Shown here: piece after piece, positions 11,124-24,200 of the stretch
How positions within the stretch are numbered: position 1 is the first letter of the stretch
Layout: each line of letters starts with the position of its first letter
Source of the DNA: Nymphaea colorata
Taxonomy: Eukaryota; Streptophyta; Magnoliopsida; Nymphaeales; Nymphaeaceae
Direction of reading: 5' to 3'
Assembly (NCBI RefSeq): GCF_008831285.2
Contig: NC_045138.2
Span: forward strand, 16,463,934 to 16,527,933
Length of the DNA stretch: 64,000 nucleotides
Position numbers and translations under genes: made by a program
Notes under the pieces: model-generated
What the model saw: the letters and a program-made list of their open reading frames with translations, nothing else
The model's database searches: none
What the model was told of the DNA's origin: nothing

Positions 11124-13480
11124 GAACCTTTTCAAACTGAAGCTTTACATTAATATCGTCGACAATTTCTTTCTTATTATTTTTGAATTTTAAAATAGCT
11201 TTTTTACCCGCTTTTAATATATTAATTAGCCAAATCGATGAACCTATTAATTCATTAAATCGACAGTTGGAAACTTTGTTGACACTATCAAAATGATAGA
11301 TGGTTGTTGTTCATATTTCTCTTTGTTTGTGACCTTTCTCAACCAAGTTGAAACTTGCACGTCTTGCCAAAACAGAGGCGGTTGCCACTGCATTCAAATT
11401 GGGCTTCCAAGTGGTCGTTCATTTGTCTGATGGGCGAAGAAACAACAAGGAGCAAAGTTGACTTCTTCAACTGCAAATAGGAGCCACATCGTCTTCTATA
11501 TTTTTCAGTATGTATACCATCATAACCAACTTTGGTTTCGTAATCTACTTGTCTCTCATAAATGTTATTTAATAGGTCAAGTGACACATATATATATATA
11601 TATAGTTTGGAGGAAATCAAATAATTCTCTTTATTTTTCTACTCGTGAACTCTCATTGTTGAACAACATTTAATCAGGAGAAGTGCTGTTTGTGTTTGAC
11701 TTGCCCCATGCAATAGTTGGTCGTATATGTCAAAGAGCATTTTAATCCAAACAACAAGGACAACTCTTTCTCTTTTTCCCCACATTGATTTAAATGATCA
11801 TTAATGTTGACGAGTGGAGGAGGTAGCGGTGAGGATACGCCGAATAGACATTATGTCATTGACAAATGCGAGATATATGTATATATATCAAGCACATGCC
11901 CAACATTTTTAAGCTATGTTTGATTCTAATCTGCAGGCAGACTTGAAATAGTCCAAAAATATTGCAATAATAAAAAACATGAAAAAACTGATGTAGATCA
12001 AATTTTGAGGATCTAATGAACTGAAAAAACAATATTGTTGATTTTACATCCCTTATAATAAAATCCCATCTTCATATCTGCATTTTACAATTTTTTTTAA
12101 CCCTTAGAAGGTGTTAGTTTACCTCAGATTTGGGATCTAAAGATTTAAAGTCAGTCCCTCCTCATCCTACCTCAAATGTAAGATTTTAGCCACATACTGA
12201 GGATCTCATAAAAAACATCTGATCAGGACCAAGGCTACCGAAAACACCCTTATATTTTTAGATTATAAAATTAAGATAGGCCTCCTACCGTTTATTATGT
12301 TGTACCATTGAATTTATTTAAAAAATTATAGCATATTCGTAATGCCTTAAAAGCTTGAACTTAGATAAAGTAGACATCACAAATATATATATATATAGTA
12401 GCTCGTTTAGTCCGCTCAACTTCTTCACCAGCATTACCTACACCGCGTAATTGAGTCTATACGATCACCACATGAATTGACTCAAGTTTCTTATTGCCAA
12501 GGAGAAATTTCCTTTCAATTGTTAATAAAATATTGAGGTTTGATGCAAGCGTCCATGAAAAAGAAACGAATGCTGCAGTAGTAGTCAACCGGGTTCATTC
12601 AGTTGAATTTTGATTTTCAATTATTTTAATCGATACCAGGAAATATATTTTGATTGGAAGTTGGAACTTAGTCATATACGTCCTCTTGCATATAATATTA
12701 GGCATCAAAAGATTAATACTTATTTGGGTTCTATTCTGTGATACTTCTTCTTTGGCTACTTTGTTGGCCATTAGTTTAAGCTTACTGTAGGCCTCTAGAG
12801 ACACATGTATGATTCATCATTCAAGTGTGTAGAAGAAATAAAAAAGGATTGAAAAAGAAAGCAAATAAACAAATTAAGCAAATGGGAACGTGGACAAGCT
12901 TTTATTAATTTGCTTACCACTTTCTCATAGACTTTGAGTTTTCTGCCATGAATCCTGCTGCTTCACGAAACAGTTCATAAGAAAAGCCATGAAATCATAT
13001 TCCTAACTTTAGTGCCACAAATCCTTGTGCTTTTAGGATTATTATAGAAAACCTGTCCCCTAAGACAGAAAGGCATACATGTTGGTCTTCCTTCCTTTTA
13101 CTTCAATTATTTGATCAACTTCTTATTCTTTTTCTGCCAAAACTCAATTATTTGCCAAATGTAAGAACCAGCATAATCAGTAATAGTTAAAACTCTTAGT
13201 CTCCCTAAAAGATGAAATTGATTTTTGAAAGTCGAAATCACGAACTTGATTAAAAATAAGAGCCCAAATCAGGAACCAAGCATGACTATGCTTCGAGAAA
13301 AATAATTGCCATTTGAAATGCCAAAAAAAAAAATGCCACTTTCTGAAATTCCATTAAGTTAGGTAAACAGTCCTTATCATCATCACCACAATAATGTCAT
13401 CTAAGACTTGTTCATTAAGCTTGGCATTGGGTCCGACTTGTTTCGAGAAGAGGTCGAAATTGCCTCTTCCTCCCCCGCCA
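11124..13480. other. Intergenic, no gene seen
   Basis: AT-rich spacer with short TA runs near 11590, 11875 and 12385. No open frame over 100 codons and no recognisable protein. Confidence 0.5.
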
Positions 13481-13483
13481 CCT

Positions 13484-13648
13484 TTCAAGGTCTTGGGATG
13501 CTTCGGGACCTAGATGAGAAGCGAGACACTCCTCAATTAGAGTATAGTGTGCATCCTTTATTTTCTGTCTAGAGGGTATCGCCCATGGAAGTCAAACTGA
13601 CGACCGGATTTTTACCAGCCCGACTAGCTACGCTACGCTCCTTTGGGC
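13484..13648 (-). repeat. Possible tRNA-derived SINE fragment
   Basis: On the minus strand the head reads GCGTAGCGTAGCTAGTCGGG and then, about 25 bases on, GTCAGTTTGACTTCC. These resemble degenerate Pol III A and B boxes at suitable spacing. A related head (GGCGTAGCATAGCTGGTC, then CAGTTCAATTC) occurs on the minus strand at 14995-15129. No poly-A tail or target duplication was found, so this is tentative. Confidence 0.35.
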
Positions 13649-14032
13649 ATGTACACACCTGATTTTGACATATAAAGATTAAAAACCCAACCTCAATGCA
13701 GCCAGGCAAACGATCCATTTATAAGTCCCTACCCGACCTTCCAATTAAGCCAAGTAAGATAAGCTGATTAAATTTAAAAACTGTACAACAATAATTATAT
13801 ATTGATCAACGTACCCATTGAAAGATAATATACGATCCATAGCTGAATTCAAACTCAACCAGACCGGATCAAACCAGGTCGAGTAACCAACGCTCATTAA
13901 AGAGCCGAGATCAGACCAATATTATTAGGCCGGGTCAAGCTCAATTGAGTCAAGTCAGTCTCATCCAGTCAAGGTTGGGCTGGGTTCAGGCAAGCCGGAT
14001 TGAACCCGACACATATACATGCAATATTCCTA

Positions 14033-14164
14033 ATAGAATGTTTCATAACAGGAACACTGTGTTCTTTGGAATGCAGTATTCTATGAATGTATTCATTTTT
14101 CAGAAAATATTCATGGAGCACTGTCCCATAAAGAACTCAGTGCTCCTGTTACTAAACACCCTCT
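14033..14164. mobile_element. MITE-like inverted-repeat element (~132 bp)
   Basis: The left arm TAACAGGAACACTGTGTTCTTT region (about 14046-14067) is matched with two mismatches by the reverse complement of the right arm (about 14130-14151). Pairing extends outward less well to GTTTCAT/AGTAAACACC. The whole would fold into a hairpin. No clear target duplication was identified. Confidence 0.6.
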
Positions 14165-14994
14165 CATGTCAACGTTGCTTACATAGTAAACGAAAAAAAA
14201 AAAAAGAATCCCTCAACTTGAGATCGCCAAGCTGCAGATAAGAGTGAGTGATTCTTAATCTTTGAAATTCCGATATATACATATATATATATATTCTGAG
14301 AAGGACGCATACTGGCTACAATGCGTCATCTTTCACCTATTCTTGTCTTTGGGAGTAAGGAATTCCATGGATTTCCTTGCATTGTGATGTTTGACCCTTA
14401 ACTACCCTCTCTTCTATTGGATTCTATCTCGATGTTCCCATTTAAGATTATTTTCGTCCTTAGCTTCCAAGAACTAAAGACTTAACATGCAAGATTTGAG
14501 GTTGCCTTTTCTCTTTGCAAGCAATTAATTTTGACCACTATGCACAAATGGGTTCATTTCTTATATTTTAATGCACGTTGGTAAGTTAAGATCTTGTGGA
14601 TGGATATTATATTGTTGTTGGTAAGGAATAAACTCTTGGGTCCTATTTTCAAATTAAAACAACATTATCTTTCGAAGAACTAAAAATTACAGAGAACTAT
14701 GAGTCATCGATTTTTGAGACTTTTAGAATACCCACTTAAGTGTTGCAAATGCATGACGCTAGAGCGGGCTCCCACTCGATAAGAGATGTACACCACATCT
14801 ATAAGATGGGTCTTTGTAAAGTAAAAGTCACATACAAAAATTTTCAGCTCACGCTTTTGAAGTTTTGAGGAAACAATATTGTGCCTCTTACATAAAGTTT
14901 CTTCCAATTTCACTAACAGAATTTGCAACATCAAAATTTATGGGAAAGATACCTTGAAAAGGCCGAAGTCTCTCCTCTTTTTTTCCCTATCTTC

Positions 14995-15129
14995 TGGGTG
15001 AAGAGTTGTTTTGAGACTTGGGCGAACTTACAGTTAGTCCATTCAACTCAAGATTAACACTTGCCACAGTTTGTGGCCCACAAAAGTAGCACCTATGAGA
15101 ATTGAACTGATGACCAGCTATGCTACGCC
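14995..15129 (-). repeat. Possible second SINE-like fragment
   Basis: The minus-strand head GGCGTAGCATAGCTGGTC followed by CAGTTCAATTC resembles the 13.5-kb copy, with a shorter gap between the two box-like motifs. Its distal part resembles 10805-10835. Evidence is weak without a library search. Confidence 0.3.
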
Positions 15130-17990
15130 TCTTGAGGTCCAACATTTAAATGTTATCTTTGCCGTCCACGCTTTGATAACTTTGATCAAGGATAGGCATT
15201 TGGTAATACCTTACAACTGGTGTTAGGGCTGAAACATTCAAGTGTGGATTCAAGGCCCTTGTCTTTCATGCCAAAGTGGGGGTTTGATGTCCTGGAAAAT
15301 TTCTTTAGGATGGCCTTTCCAAGATTCCAGGACTTTATTCCCATGTCTGACAGCTCTTAGTATGGCAGGATATAACATTCATCTGATCAGGTAAAAATTA
15401 TCCCGGGCATCAAACAACCTGAAGAGTGCTGTGATTATGGATCGACAGTAACATCCAGATTCAGTAAATAAATGTATTCTGATTTCATCACTATATGGTT
15501 AGATTTTAGAAAACTGAGGGAGGGGACCTTTTCAGCAGAGTTGCATCCGAAGTGTTCGATGAACATGGGCTGCATTTGTTGACATGGTTCATGAAAGCCT
15601 GCTTTCAATTAAAAGTGACAGAAACTAGAAAATATACATATATTCACGCTCTCTTAAGCATGAGTCATAAGGGGCACAGTTTAGCTGGCCAGATTGGAGA
15701 GTCACTGAAAGTTCGGGTTATTTCAATTATCGTGGGCACTATTGCTCCGAACTATAAATGGCGGATGTGCAACACTTAGTTGATGATTGTACCGCTCCTC
15801 ACCCAAGTCCTCAAGTAGACCTGAACCCCAGAGACAAGGAAAGATGCTTCACCTTCTTTTGGGGCATCCCCTCATAAATCAAGCAATAAAATTCACAATT
15901 TAGCAAGAGAAAGTATAAATCTATCTTGAAACACATGATGATACCTCTAAGGCTTTGACTACCATAAGAACGATTAGCTATGTCACCATAGTGCAGGGTG
16001 TGGGTGCCGGAACGGCACATCTCAAAAAATTTAGGTGTGGCGATGCAGCGAAAATATTTTATTATTATTATGATTTTTAATTTATTATATATAACAGAAT
16101 AAACATATTATTACAATTTAGTTATTAATGTATATAACATACTTGAATAATTGTATTGCATAGGAAAATATCAAAACAACATACATTATATAAATAATTT
16201 AATAATATCACATTTTAACTGGGTTCGGGTGTGAATCGGAGCCGCACTCATGTCCGGTGCACAGCCGACTCGATGCGGACTCCAGTGCAACAGTAAAATA
16301 AAAGAATCTGGTGACTTAGACGATTAGGCTTCAAAGTAAACTCATAAGAGCTACCCCTCTGCGCAAGTTTAAGCATGCCATGGAGTTTTACAATACCGCA
16401 TGTGAACTAAGTCTTGCTGCCCGATGTAATTCCTGCTTACAAAAACGAAAAAGAAAGGCTACTGAATGAACTGAGGCCATGTTGGTTTACTGCGGGTTTG
16501 AGATTTGTGAAGATGATGATATGAGATCATCGAGAATCTCAGATCTGCGAATTTGAATTGCTGCTGCCTGCTGCTCAAATCCACTCTTTTGAAAACTATT
16601 ATATTTGGCACACCTGAAAAAAGATTCTAGGAAGCCAATAGTAAGTATGGATTCTTAATGGAGAAGATCCTCCTTCTATTTCTCATTAATTATCAGTGGG
16701 CTGGCTTGTGCCTATGGGCACCAGATTATAGCAAGATGTTCATCAATCTCTATCTTCTCCAGCTTGAAATCTTAAATCCAACGCTTTATCTAACTGAACT
16801 TTCTTCTGCTTTTGCAGACAAAGCACCATTGTTTGTGGCTGGTCTTGGTTTTGCTTGGTCCATATTCCAATTATTGCACATCCATGAAGATTAACTTGGT
16901 CCCAGACTAACTAAAATGAACCTTTATTTCCTCCAAGCTTAGAATGTGAAATCAGATAATTCCTCAGTTTTTTTTTTCTTTTTCTTTTCATGTTATCGGT
17001 CAGCTTTTTTCCCTTCCTTTTGACCATAAGTATTCCAACACTTGTCCCTAAGCCAATGGACAAAACATTTTCCTATGGAAAATGCTTCCGTTTTGCTGAA
17101 CCAAACAGCATTATTCTCACATGGATATCACACCAATCTTTTTTATAACTGGAAGATTTTTTCTGACTAGTTTTTTACATGGTTAGAGAAGAACTGTAAT
17201 GCACATTAAGGTGTTGTTTTAGCTGCATTTGATTTCTTTGCTTTTATGGCCCCGAGTGCTGCAAGGTAGAAAAGGGACAGAATAGAGCCGAGAGAAATGA
17301 AACAGAAATATTAGAAGGGAATCCACATGCGGACTTGAATTATTGTGAAGCCGTACGTTACTCTCTTTTTTTTTTTTTGTGTGTGTTGGGGTGAGGGAGG
17401 GCGCACATATTATTTTCATTTTTATTTTCTTGCGCTTATGAGTTGTTTGGTAGGTTAGTATACTTAACATGCCTTTATTTTAAATTTAATGTTGTTTAAC
17501 TGTAAATGACGGTAGCTTACCAGATTAAATTTTTGAAATCTTTGCCTTCTTAACTCACTTACCCATGTGATTGATCATTTTTAATTGTGTAAACCTTGAA
17601 TATGACATTCAAAAAATTTAGTCTGAGATTGAAAATTGTGAGAGGTTTTCAAAAACTTATAAGGGAGTCACTTAAATGATTGGTTATCCTAATTTTTAAT
17701 CCTTGAGGATCTAACTGAAACTACTAGAGGCTGGGTTAGGATTTACCAGGCTATGAGCCCGAGTCCAGTATAAAACCTTTATCCACTAGCAAAAAAGAGT
17801 ACGGAAGGTCTTCTGTCTTGCTGATGAAGCAATTATTTCCAAGGATGCTTTAGCCATTGATGCATGAAACGATGCTTTTGCCTTTACATATGTAAAAGTG
17901 TTGGTACGTCAATTTAATTTTTTATAGTGAGAGATGAACTTTAGTAATTTAAAACATGAATAAGGTACGCAGTCATAAGACAGACTGCAC
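15130..17990. other. Intergenic, no gene seen
   Basis: Mixed-composition spacer. Around 15990-16310 there are GTGCCGG/GCCGCAC-rich segments flanking an AT-rich core (16060-16215), resembling a decayed DNA transposon, but I could not find matching ends. Short open frames show no known domain. Confidence 0.4.
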
Positions 17991-17994
17991 TTTT

Positions 17995-18160
17995 AGAGAG
18001 CGTTTAATAAGAAGTACATCATGTTTTTAGAACACATATTCTTTGAACAAACATAAAATTATATACCACGTTTTGTATAGTAAGACTATGGAACTAACGA
18101 AATATGAGTTTTAAGAATATATGAATCAAGAACACAAGTTTATTTATCAAACACCCTCTT
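17995..18160. mobile_element. MITE-like element (~165 bp)
   Basis: The left end AGAGAGCGTTTAATAA is matched, with a few differences, by the reverse complement of the right end (TTATCAAACACCCTCT). This GTTTgaTAA terminal pattern is common in plant hAT-type MITEs. No convincing target duplication was seen. Confidence 0.5.
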
Positions 18161-20560
18161 ATTGTAACATATGAAATTCTGATCTTTTTTCAATCAATGT
18201 TTTTTTTTAGGTGATGTCGGTCACACTTCTCTTGACTATAGGAAAAAGGAACACCTCAGGCATGGATTCCAACAATTTAAGATCAAAATATCACATTGCA
18301 TAAAGACGCAAAATAATGTTTTTGTGAATTTGAAAAGTTGGCAGCGCACCATAAGACGAGTAGTCTCCAGCTGGGATCTGGTGGGGATAAAACAACTGGA
18401 AACGATTTTGGCTGGTGGGTGGTTGGTCACCGTTTCGAAACTTATTATTATCATCTGTCTATGATGAACAGATCCCTTTGACACTTGCCCAAGTAAAGCT
18501 GCTTGAGGTTGAAAGAAATCTACACATTTTCTATTCTATGTGAATAAGAAGGTAGAAAGCTGACTCCCTGCAGCGCCAAAAAAAAATTTGGCAGTATTCC
18601 AGAATTTTCTTTTTTCATAGGGCATCAGTCTATACAACTAAGCAAATATTTGAAAGCCCCTATATGAAAAAATAAAGAAAAATTATGGGGCTAATATGGC
18701 TCTGCTGATGCGGAGAAGACAGATATCTCACCTCCAGGAGCAGTTTCTTTTTTACTTAAACTAGAGAAAAAGAAACAACTTAACTTTCAAAGAAAGTCAT
18801 AATATATTTGTCGCCCATGATTGACCAAGGCAAAAGCAAAAAAAATGGTAAAGAGCATATCACATCCTGCTTTTTCAAATATTGCCGACTGAAAAGTTGC
18901 ACTGTCCCAGCTGCCTCATGTCCATTCGCTCTACCTTCCTTTTCTTTTTCTCCTTTTCCCTTTCCTTGTTGACCGTATGGCCATATGGTGGGGGTTCGAA
19001 GATGGAGAAGCGTGGCCGAGGTTCCCTGTGCACATTATTGGGCCTTTTGGCCTCACCAAAGCTCTCATGCAGCTTACGGGCACCACTTTGGGCTGCCAAC
19101 TTCAAAGCCACCAACCAGTTTCCTTCTGTATCCATGCTTTCCATTCATGAATTGGGTCCACAAAAGTTAACAAACTTTAGCTTTAAATTTTAATCAGTTG
19201 TTCAATGATTAATATTTAATGCAATCCATTCAACACCCATTATGTCATGGAGCACATTCGTCATGGTTAAAATCCAGAAAAGGATTGCAAATCCACATTT
19301 AGATTGCTTTGTAAGATGTGGAATGTCTATTTTATGTACAATATTATACACACAATCCTTGGAACAGCTCTTAAAAGCACCTGACCCGCAAGACGGTGGG
19401 TTTGTCTTCACACTGATCTGCCATACTGCTTTACAGGTCAAATATGCACGGAAGAGAACTAGGGATGTTAACAGGTCAGATTTGAACGTAGAAAATGTGC
19501 ATTCGGATTGGTGATGTGTGTTTGGCAGTAGAGTTTGGATCAAATCAGTAATCCGATGCATTTGGAAAGCATGAAATTTCACACCGAGTTGCACCTGAAA
19601 ATGCGAATTTAAATAAATGGACAATCAAATCTTGGGCCAGTGGTTTCTGGTCAAGCTAATTGATTATGCAGAGTTGCAAATGCCAAAATCTCACCCACCT
19701 CGAAACCGTTTACTTTTCAGAGTGGCACAAAAGGAGGGAAATCTGTAGATCAATCCCACGTTAATGTCTTATGCACATCAAGCGCCAGGTCTACAGTTGA
19801 ATTGTGCTTGTTACATTTAAAGGTTGGGAGACCGCTTTCCTCAGGCTTGCGTCGGAATTAAGACTCACTCATCGAGCATGGACGACTAAGGAACAATGTA
19901 GACGGGCCTGGACTTCCTTTCGTACTGGTGTTCCTCAGAGAAATAACACATTTTTCTTTTCTTCTATTTACCAATTGGCAAACTGTAGTGGCTAGCAAGA
20001 TTTATGCCAATAGATTCTCCTGGTCCTCCAGTGCTTTATCTTTTTTTTTTTTTTTTCATCACGTGAAAAGGAAATGAATATGAAAAGGCTGGAAGGATTA
20101 AACAGGGGCGATTTATTTTCCAGACTTGTAGGGACTCTTTTGCTATCGTTTCAGAACTGCAGTTGTTTATTCATGAGGAATTTTTAAACAATTACTTGAC
20201 AGGGCTTAGACAGACCGTTCATGTAATTAAAATTTTCCATGGAATGCTTCTCCCTTGGCAAGGAGAATCAGGTACTGCGGAAGGCAACTCAAAAGGAACG
20301 CCATGGTGAAAAGAACAGATTCCTTACGAGAAACAGCCTGGAAGAAGAACAGAGAATCCCCGAGAGAAAATGCCGGAAACGAAGGCAACGGGAGAAGGCA
20401 TAGGGGCCAAAATTAATAAATAGTTGCACCCTTGTTCTAGGTGAAAAGCTGACGACATCATAATATTTACTTGACATAGCCGGCATGAATTGAACAAGCA
20501 GATTGCTACAAGACCCACATGAGACCCACCCACAAGGTTCCAGGGTCACTTTATATCACC
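18161..20560. other. Intergenic, no gene seen
   Basis: Spacer with several open frames up to 140 codons (19202-19624, minus). None shows a recognisable domain, and opposite-strand frames overlap. A TTAACAGGTC-type repeat motif lies near 19468. I treat all as non-coding. Confidence 0.4.
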
Positions 20561-21205
20561 AGACCACAATGACTCCAAATGACAGTTAAACAGTGTCGTA
20601 GAGTTTAGAGGAAAGAACACGCCAGAGAAGAAAATAGAAAAACAAAAGAGGACAAAAGGCAGAGTGGGAGGTAGTCCAAGCCAGAAGCCGTCGTATTTAT
20701 ATATCCTTATTGGGTTAAAGAAGAGACTACTCATTCGTGGGGCACAACCTAGCTCCCAATAACCGTCCAAAATGGACGAATGAAAACAACCCCAATGAAC
20801 TTTGGAGAAAACATACCCATTATTTCTCTTTTTGCACCTTGGAGCATGCAATATGGGAAGAGCGAAGAGCATCGTCGATCCCCAGGCCGGCGGGACTTGC
20901 GCCATCATACAGCACATTCTATGAGCAAAAGAAGCGTACCGAACCAAAGCAAATGATAATAACTTCAGAGAGCAAAACATGAGAAAAGCCAACACACTTC
21001 TAGTTCTTAGCAGAAATCATACAGAAAGAAACGTTACCCTAATGCCAAAAAGGATCTACTGATCCTGGTCTAGTACTAACCATAGGCCACCCCATCATCA
21101 TATTCTAATGTCACCACAGAATGTTAAGTGGTTCAGCTATACATACAGACTGGAAACTAGCAGCGAAAATCAAAAGGACAATGCTCCTAGAGAAGGTCAT
21201 CGTCT
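20561..21205 (-). other. Probable 3' UTR and downstream flank of the RZ-1 gene
   Basis: Lies immediately downstream of the RZ-1 stop codon. Open frames of up to 149 codons (20546-20995, minus) do not resemble a known protein. The poly-A site cannot be placed. Confidence 0.4.
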
Positions 21206-24200
21206 TTAATAACGATCCTCGAACGACGGGGGCCGCCCACGTGCAGGACGGTCATAGGGGCCTGGCCTGTCTCGGTAACTTCCTTCATAACGTGTTGGGC
21301 CACCGCCACCACCGTAACGCTCCGAGCTCCTCCCACCTTCCCTCTCATAACCCCTGTCCTTGTTGTATCCATTCTGAGGATACCTATCTGCCGCGCCATA
21401 GCGGTCAGCATTAAAACGATCAGCTCCAGTGGGGTATTTGTCACTTGGATAACGGTCACGAGCATCACGGCCGCCATACCTGCTATCTCTACCATCAATT
21501 CGGTCTCTGTCTCCATAGCGGCCACCATCATAACGATCATCACCATAGCGGTCGCCATAACGATCACCTCCAAAGCGGTCGCCCCGTCCACCTGCATACC
21601 TTGACCGTGATGAGAACCGTCCTTCATCACCACCACCAGCAGAAGGGCATTCACGGGCCCAGTGGCCAGGACGACCACACTTGAAGCACTCCGAACGTCC
21701 AACAGGCGCTTTATAGCCCCGATCCCCTCTGTCTCCCCCTCCATAGCTCCCACGGCTACCACCACCACTACCACCACCACCATATCCTGTGCCACTCTCT
21801 CCAAGCTTTGGCTCAGCTCGATTCACAGATATAATTCGTCCATTCAGTTCCCTCCCATGCAGCTCATCTATGGCAGCTTCCACTGCCCGTCGGTCAGAAA
21901 AGGTCACAAACCCAAATCCCCGAGGACGATTTGTACCTCTTTCCAGCATAACCTACAAATTAGAAAAACAGCCTTCACCATCAACCCATAAATTTACCAT
22001 CAACCCATAATAAGGAAAGGAGTGATGAACCACCGAGAAAAGCTACAAAGCTTGGTTGATATATAACAAGGTTTCCACAAAAATACATCTACTTCCCATT
22101 TTTGTAGCATATCGGAATGCTCAAACTTCAGTGCCGAGGTGTTTGACAGTAGAAACAAGTGGGACGAAGGGTGGATATACAGAGGGCGGTATGAGAAAAG
22201 AAAGAGAGAGAGAGAGATGGATGAGCGCCATCGAGTAAGCGAATTGACTGGGTTTTCACTCATGGGTTTCAAGCATGCAATGCAATGGAAAGAACTCGAT
22301 GAATTTTGACGAGGATCAGCAAGTCCATCTCAGATGGACTAACAATACACTAATCCATAGAAATATCAGTCAATCAGAAGCCACTATGCAACCAACACGA
22401 GACAAATTGACAAGTTGTCAACACAACGAATCAAAAGGGCCAGCAAAAAAAGTGTTCGACTGACATGAAAAGGCAGTGTATGACAGTTTCATATAATATA
22501 TAAGCAGTACCATGACATGCTGGAAAATAGCTTAGCCAATGGTCACTCAAAAACAGACAGATATACAACACAAATATATGATAATCTAAAAGGTGGAAAT
22601 TTCTGTCGAAGATGGCAAAGATTTGATGCTCTATAAGAGAAATAATCTAGCCTTTACTTCAGGCTTGTAAATAGAACCCCCAAGTTCAAATACCCACATA
22701 AGGAAAACCAGACAGAATAGAGAAAAAAATGTTATCAGCATTCACAAACAGCAGTAAAGCTTTGAGACAAAACATATAATAACTGAAGAGGAAGATAAAA
22801 ATATCACTATGCTCATAAGTTAGCAGCGTAGATGGCAAGGACACCACCATGATCGATCCATATTAGAATCTTTACAAAGCAAAGTACATTTTCTGTTGTT
22901 AAAATTTAAGGAGCACCACATTGATGATTCCATGTAGACACAATCATAGTTAAGACAAAAAGATGTTAATCGATGCAATTAATTTTCAACAAACATGAAC
23001 ATGCAAGTGTATTGAGAACTCGTTACACCAGGAAGCCAGGAAGCAGAAAAAAAAAGCCTCAGATATATTCATATCTAGTGGCAACCACAAATTCTGTACA
23101 TTGTTCCTTCTGATGCTGAAAGTATTGGAGAAATTAGATTTTTTATTTCAAAGTGATGACAAAAGCACCTTCTATACCTTCCGTTGTATAGCCAAACAAA
23201 CTACAGGTTCCCATCTCTTTCCACCCCAAAAAACTTCCAGAAAATAAAAAAATGCAAAGCATAGCCTCTTATAAATGCTAAAATACACACATGGAGATAG
23301 ATACATGTACATGAAGATGCCTACAACAACTCCGATGAGGAGAAATTTGACCAGTCACCTAGACAACCAATTATTCTTTAATTAAATCAAGAAGTGCAAA
23401 CATCTCGAACACATAGAATACAAGGATGCAGAAATGGAGACAGCTTGGCCTTGGCAAAATAATAACATAGAATAATAATAATAATAATAATAATTACTAT
23501 ATCATACAAGAGAAATTAGGCAACAGATTCTAAATATGAATGATTATTATTAGTTTACGAGAAATAAACATGAAGCAAGACACTCTAATCAATATATTTG
23601 GTAGAAGAAACTGATGAAGTAACAAAATCATGAATTAAAGTGTTTGTTTGGGTACCAGTATGAGTTCTTACTTAGACGGCAGCTTCTGAACTTGTGGAAA
23701 GTGGTGTTTTCTTCCAATTCAATGTCATCCCCAACCATAACACAAAACAACAGAAAGAACAAAACAGCAAATTTCCAACCTGAGATCCTCCAGCAAATTC
23801 ATCTCACAAATATAGCATCAAATTTTGACTACCCGAGTTAGACTATCATGAACAAGCTGACAACTGGTTGAAGGTGAGAACACAAGAATCACATTTGCAT
23901 TCTTTTCCTCTGGCTACTAAGATATTATTCTATCAAAAAATGTTCCTCTAAATGTAGTACGTCTGCCAGCATCAGACTGAAAGTAGGCACAAGAACTTCT
24001 GCCAAAGCCAACATGGGTCGCATAGGCATTGAACAACAACAGCCAGTCAAGTTCAACACCAACTCCCAATGTGCACTGTCAATCTTTGGCAAAATTCTAA
24101 AAGTATTTCTGATACGCTTCACTCAGAGTTCCGCTGTCAGGCTCTAACTGCATCTGGTGCTGTGTGTAAAAAGTATATTGTTCGATTTACCAAGAAAAAG

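Noticed and set aside
19202..19624. 140-codon minus-strand open frame
   Set aside because: No recognisable domain, overlapping open frame on the other strand, ordinary spacer composition.
20546..20995. 149-codon minus-strand open frame after RZ-1
   Set aside because: It lies in the probable RZ-1 3' UTR or flank, and its Cys/Phe/Leu-rich translation matches no known family.
21187..21804. 205-codon V/A/M-rich open frame antisense-phase to RZ-1
   Set aside because: Shifted-frame shadow of the repetitive D/R/Y/G codons of RZ-1.
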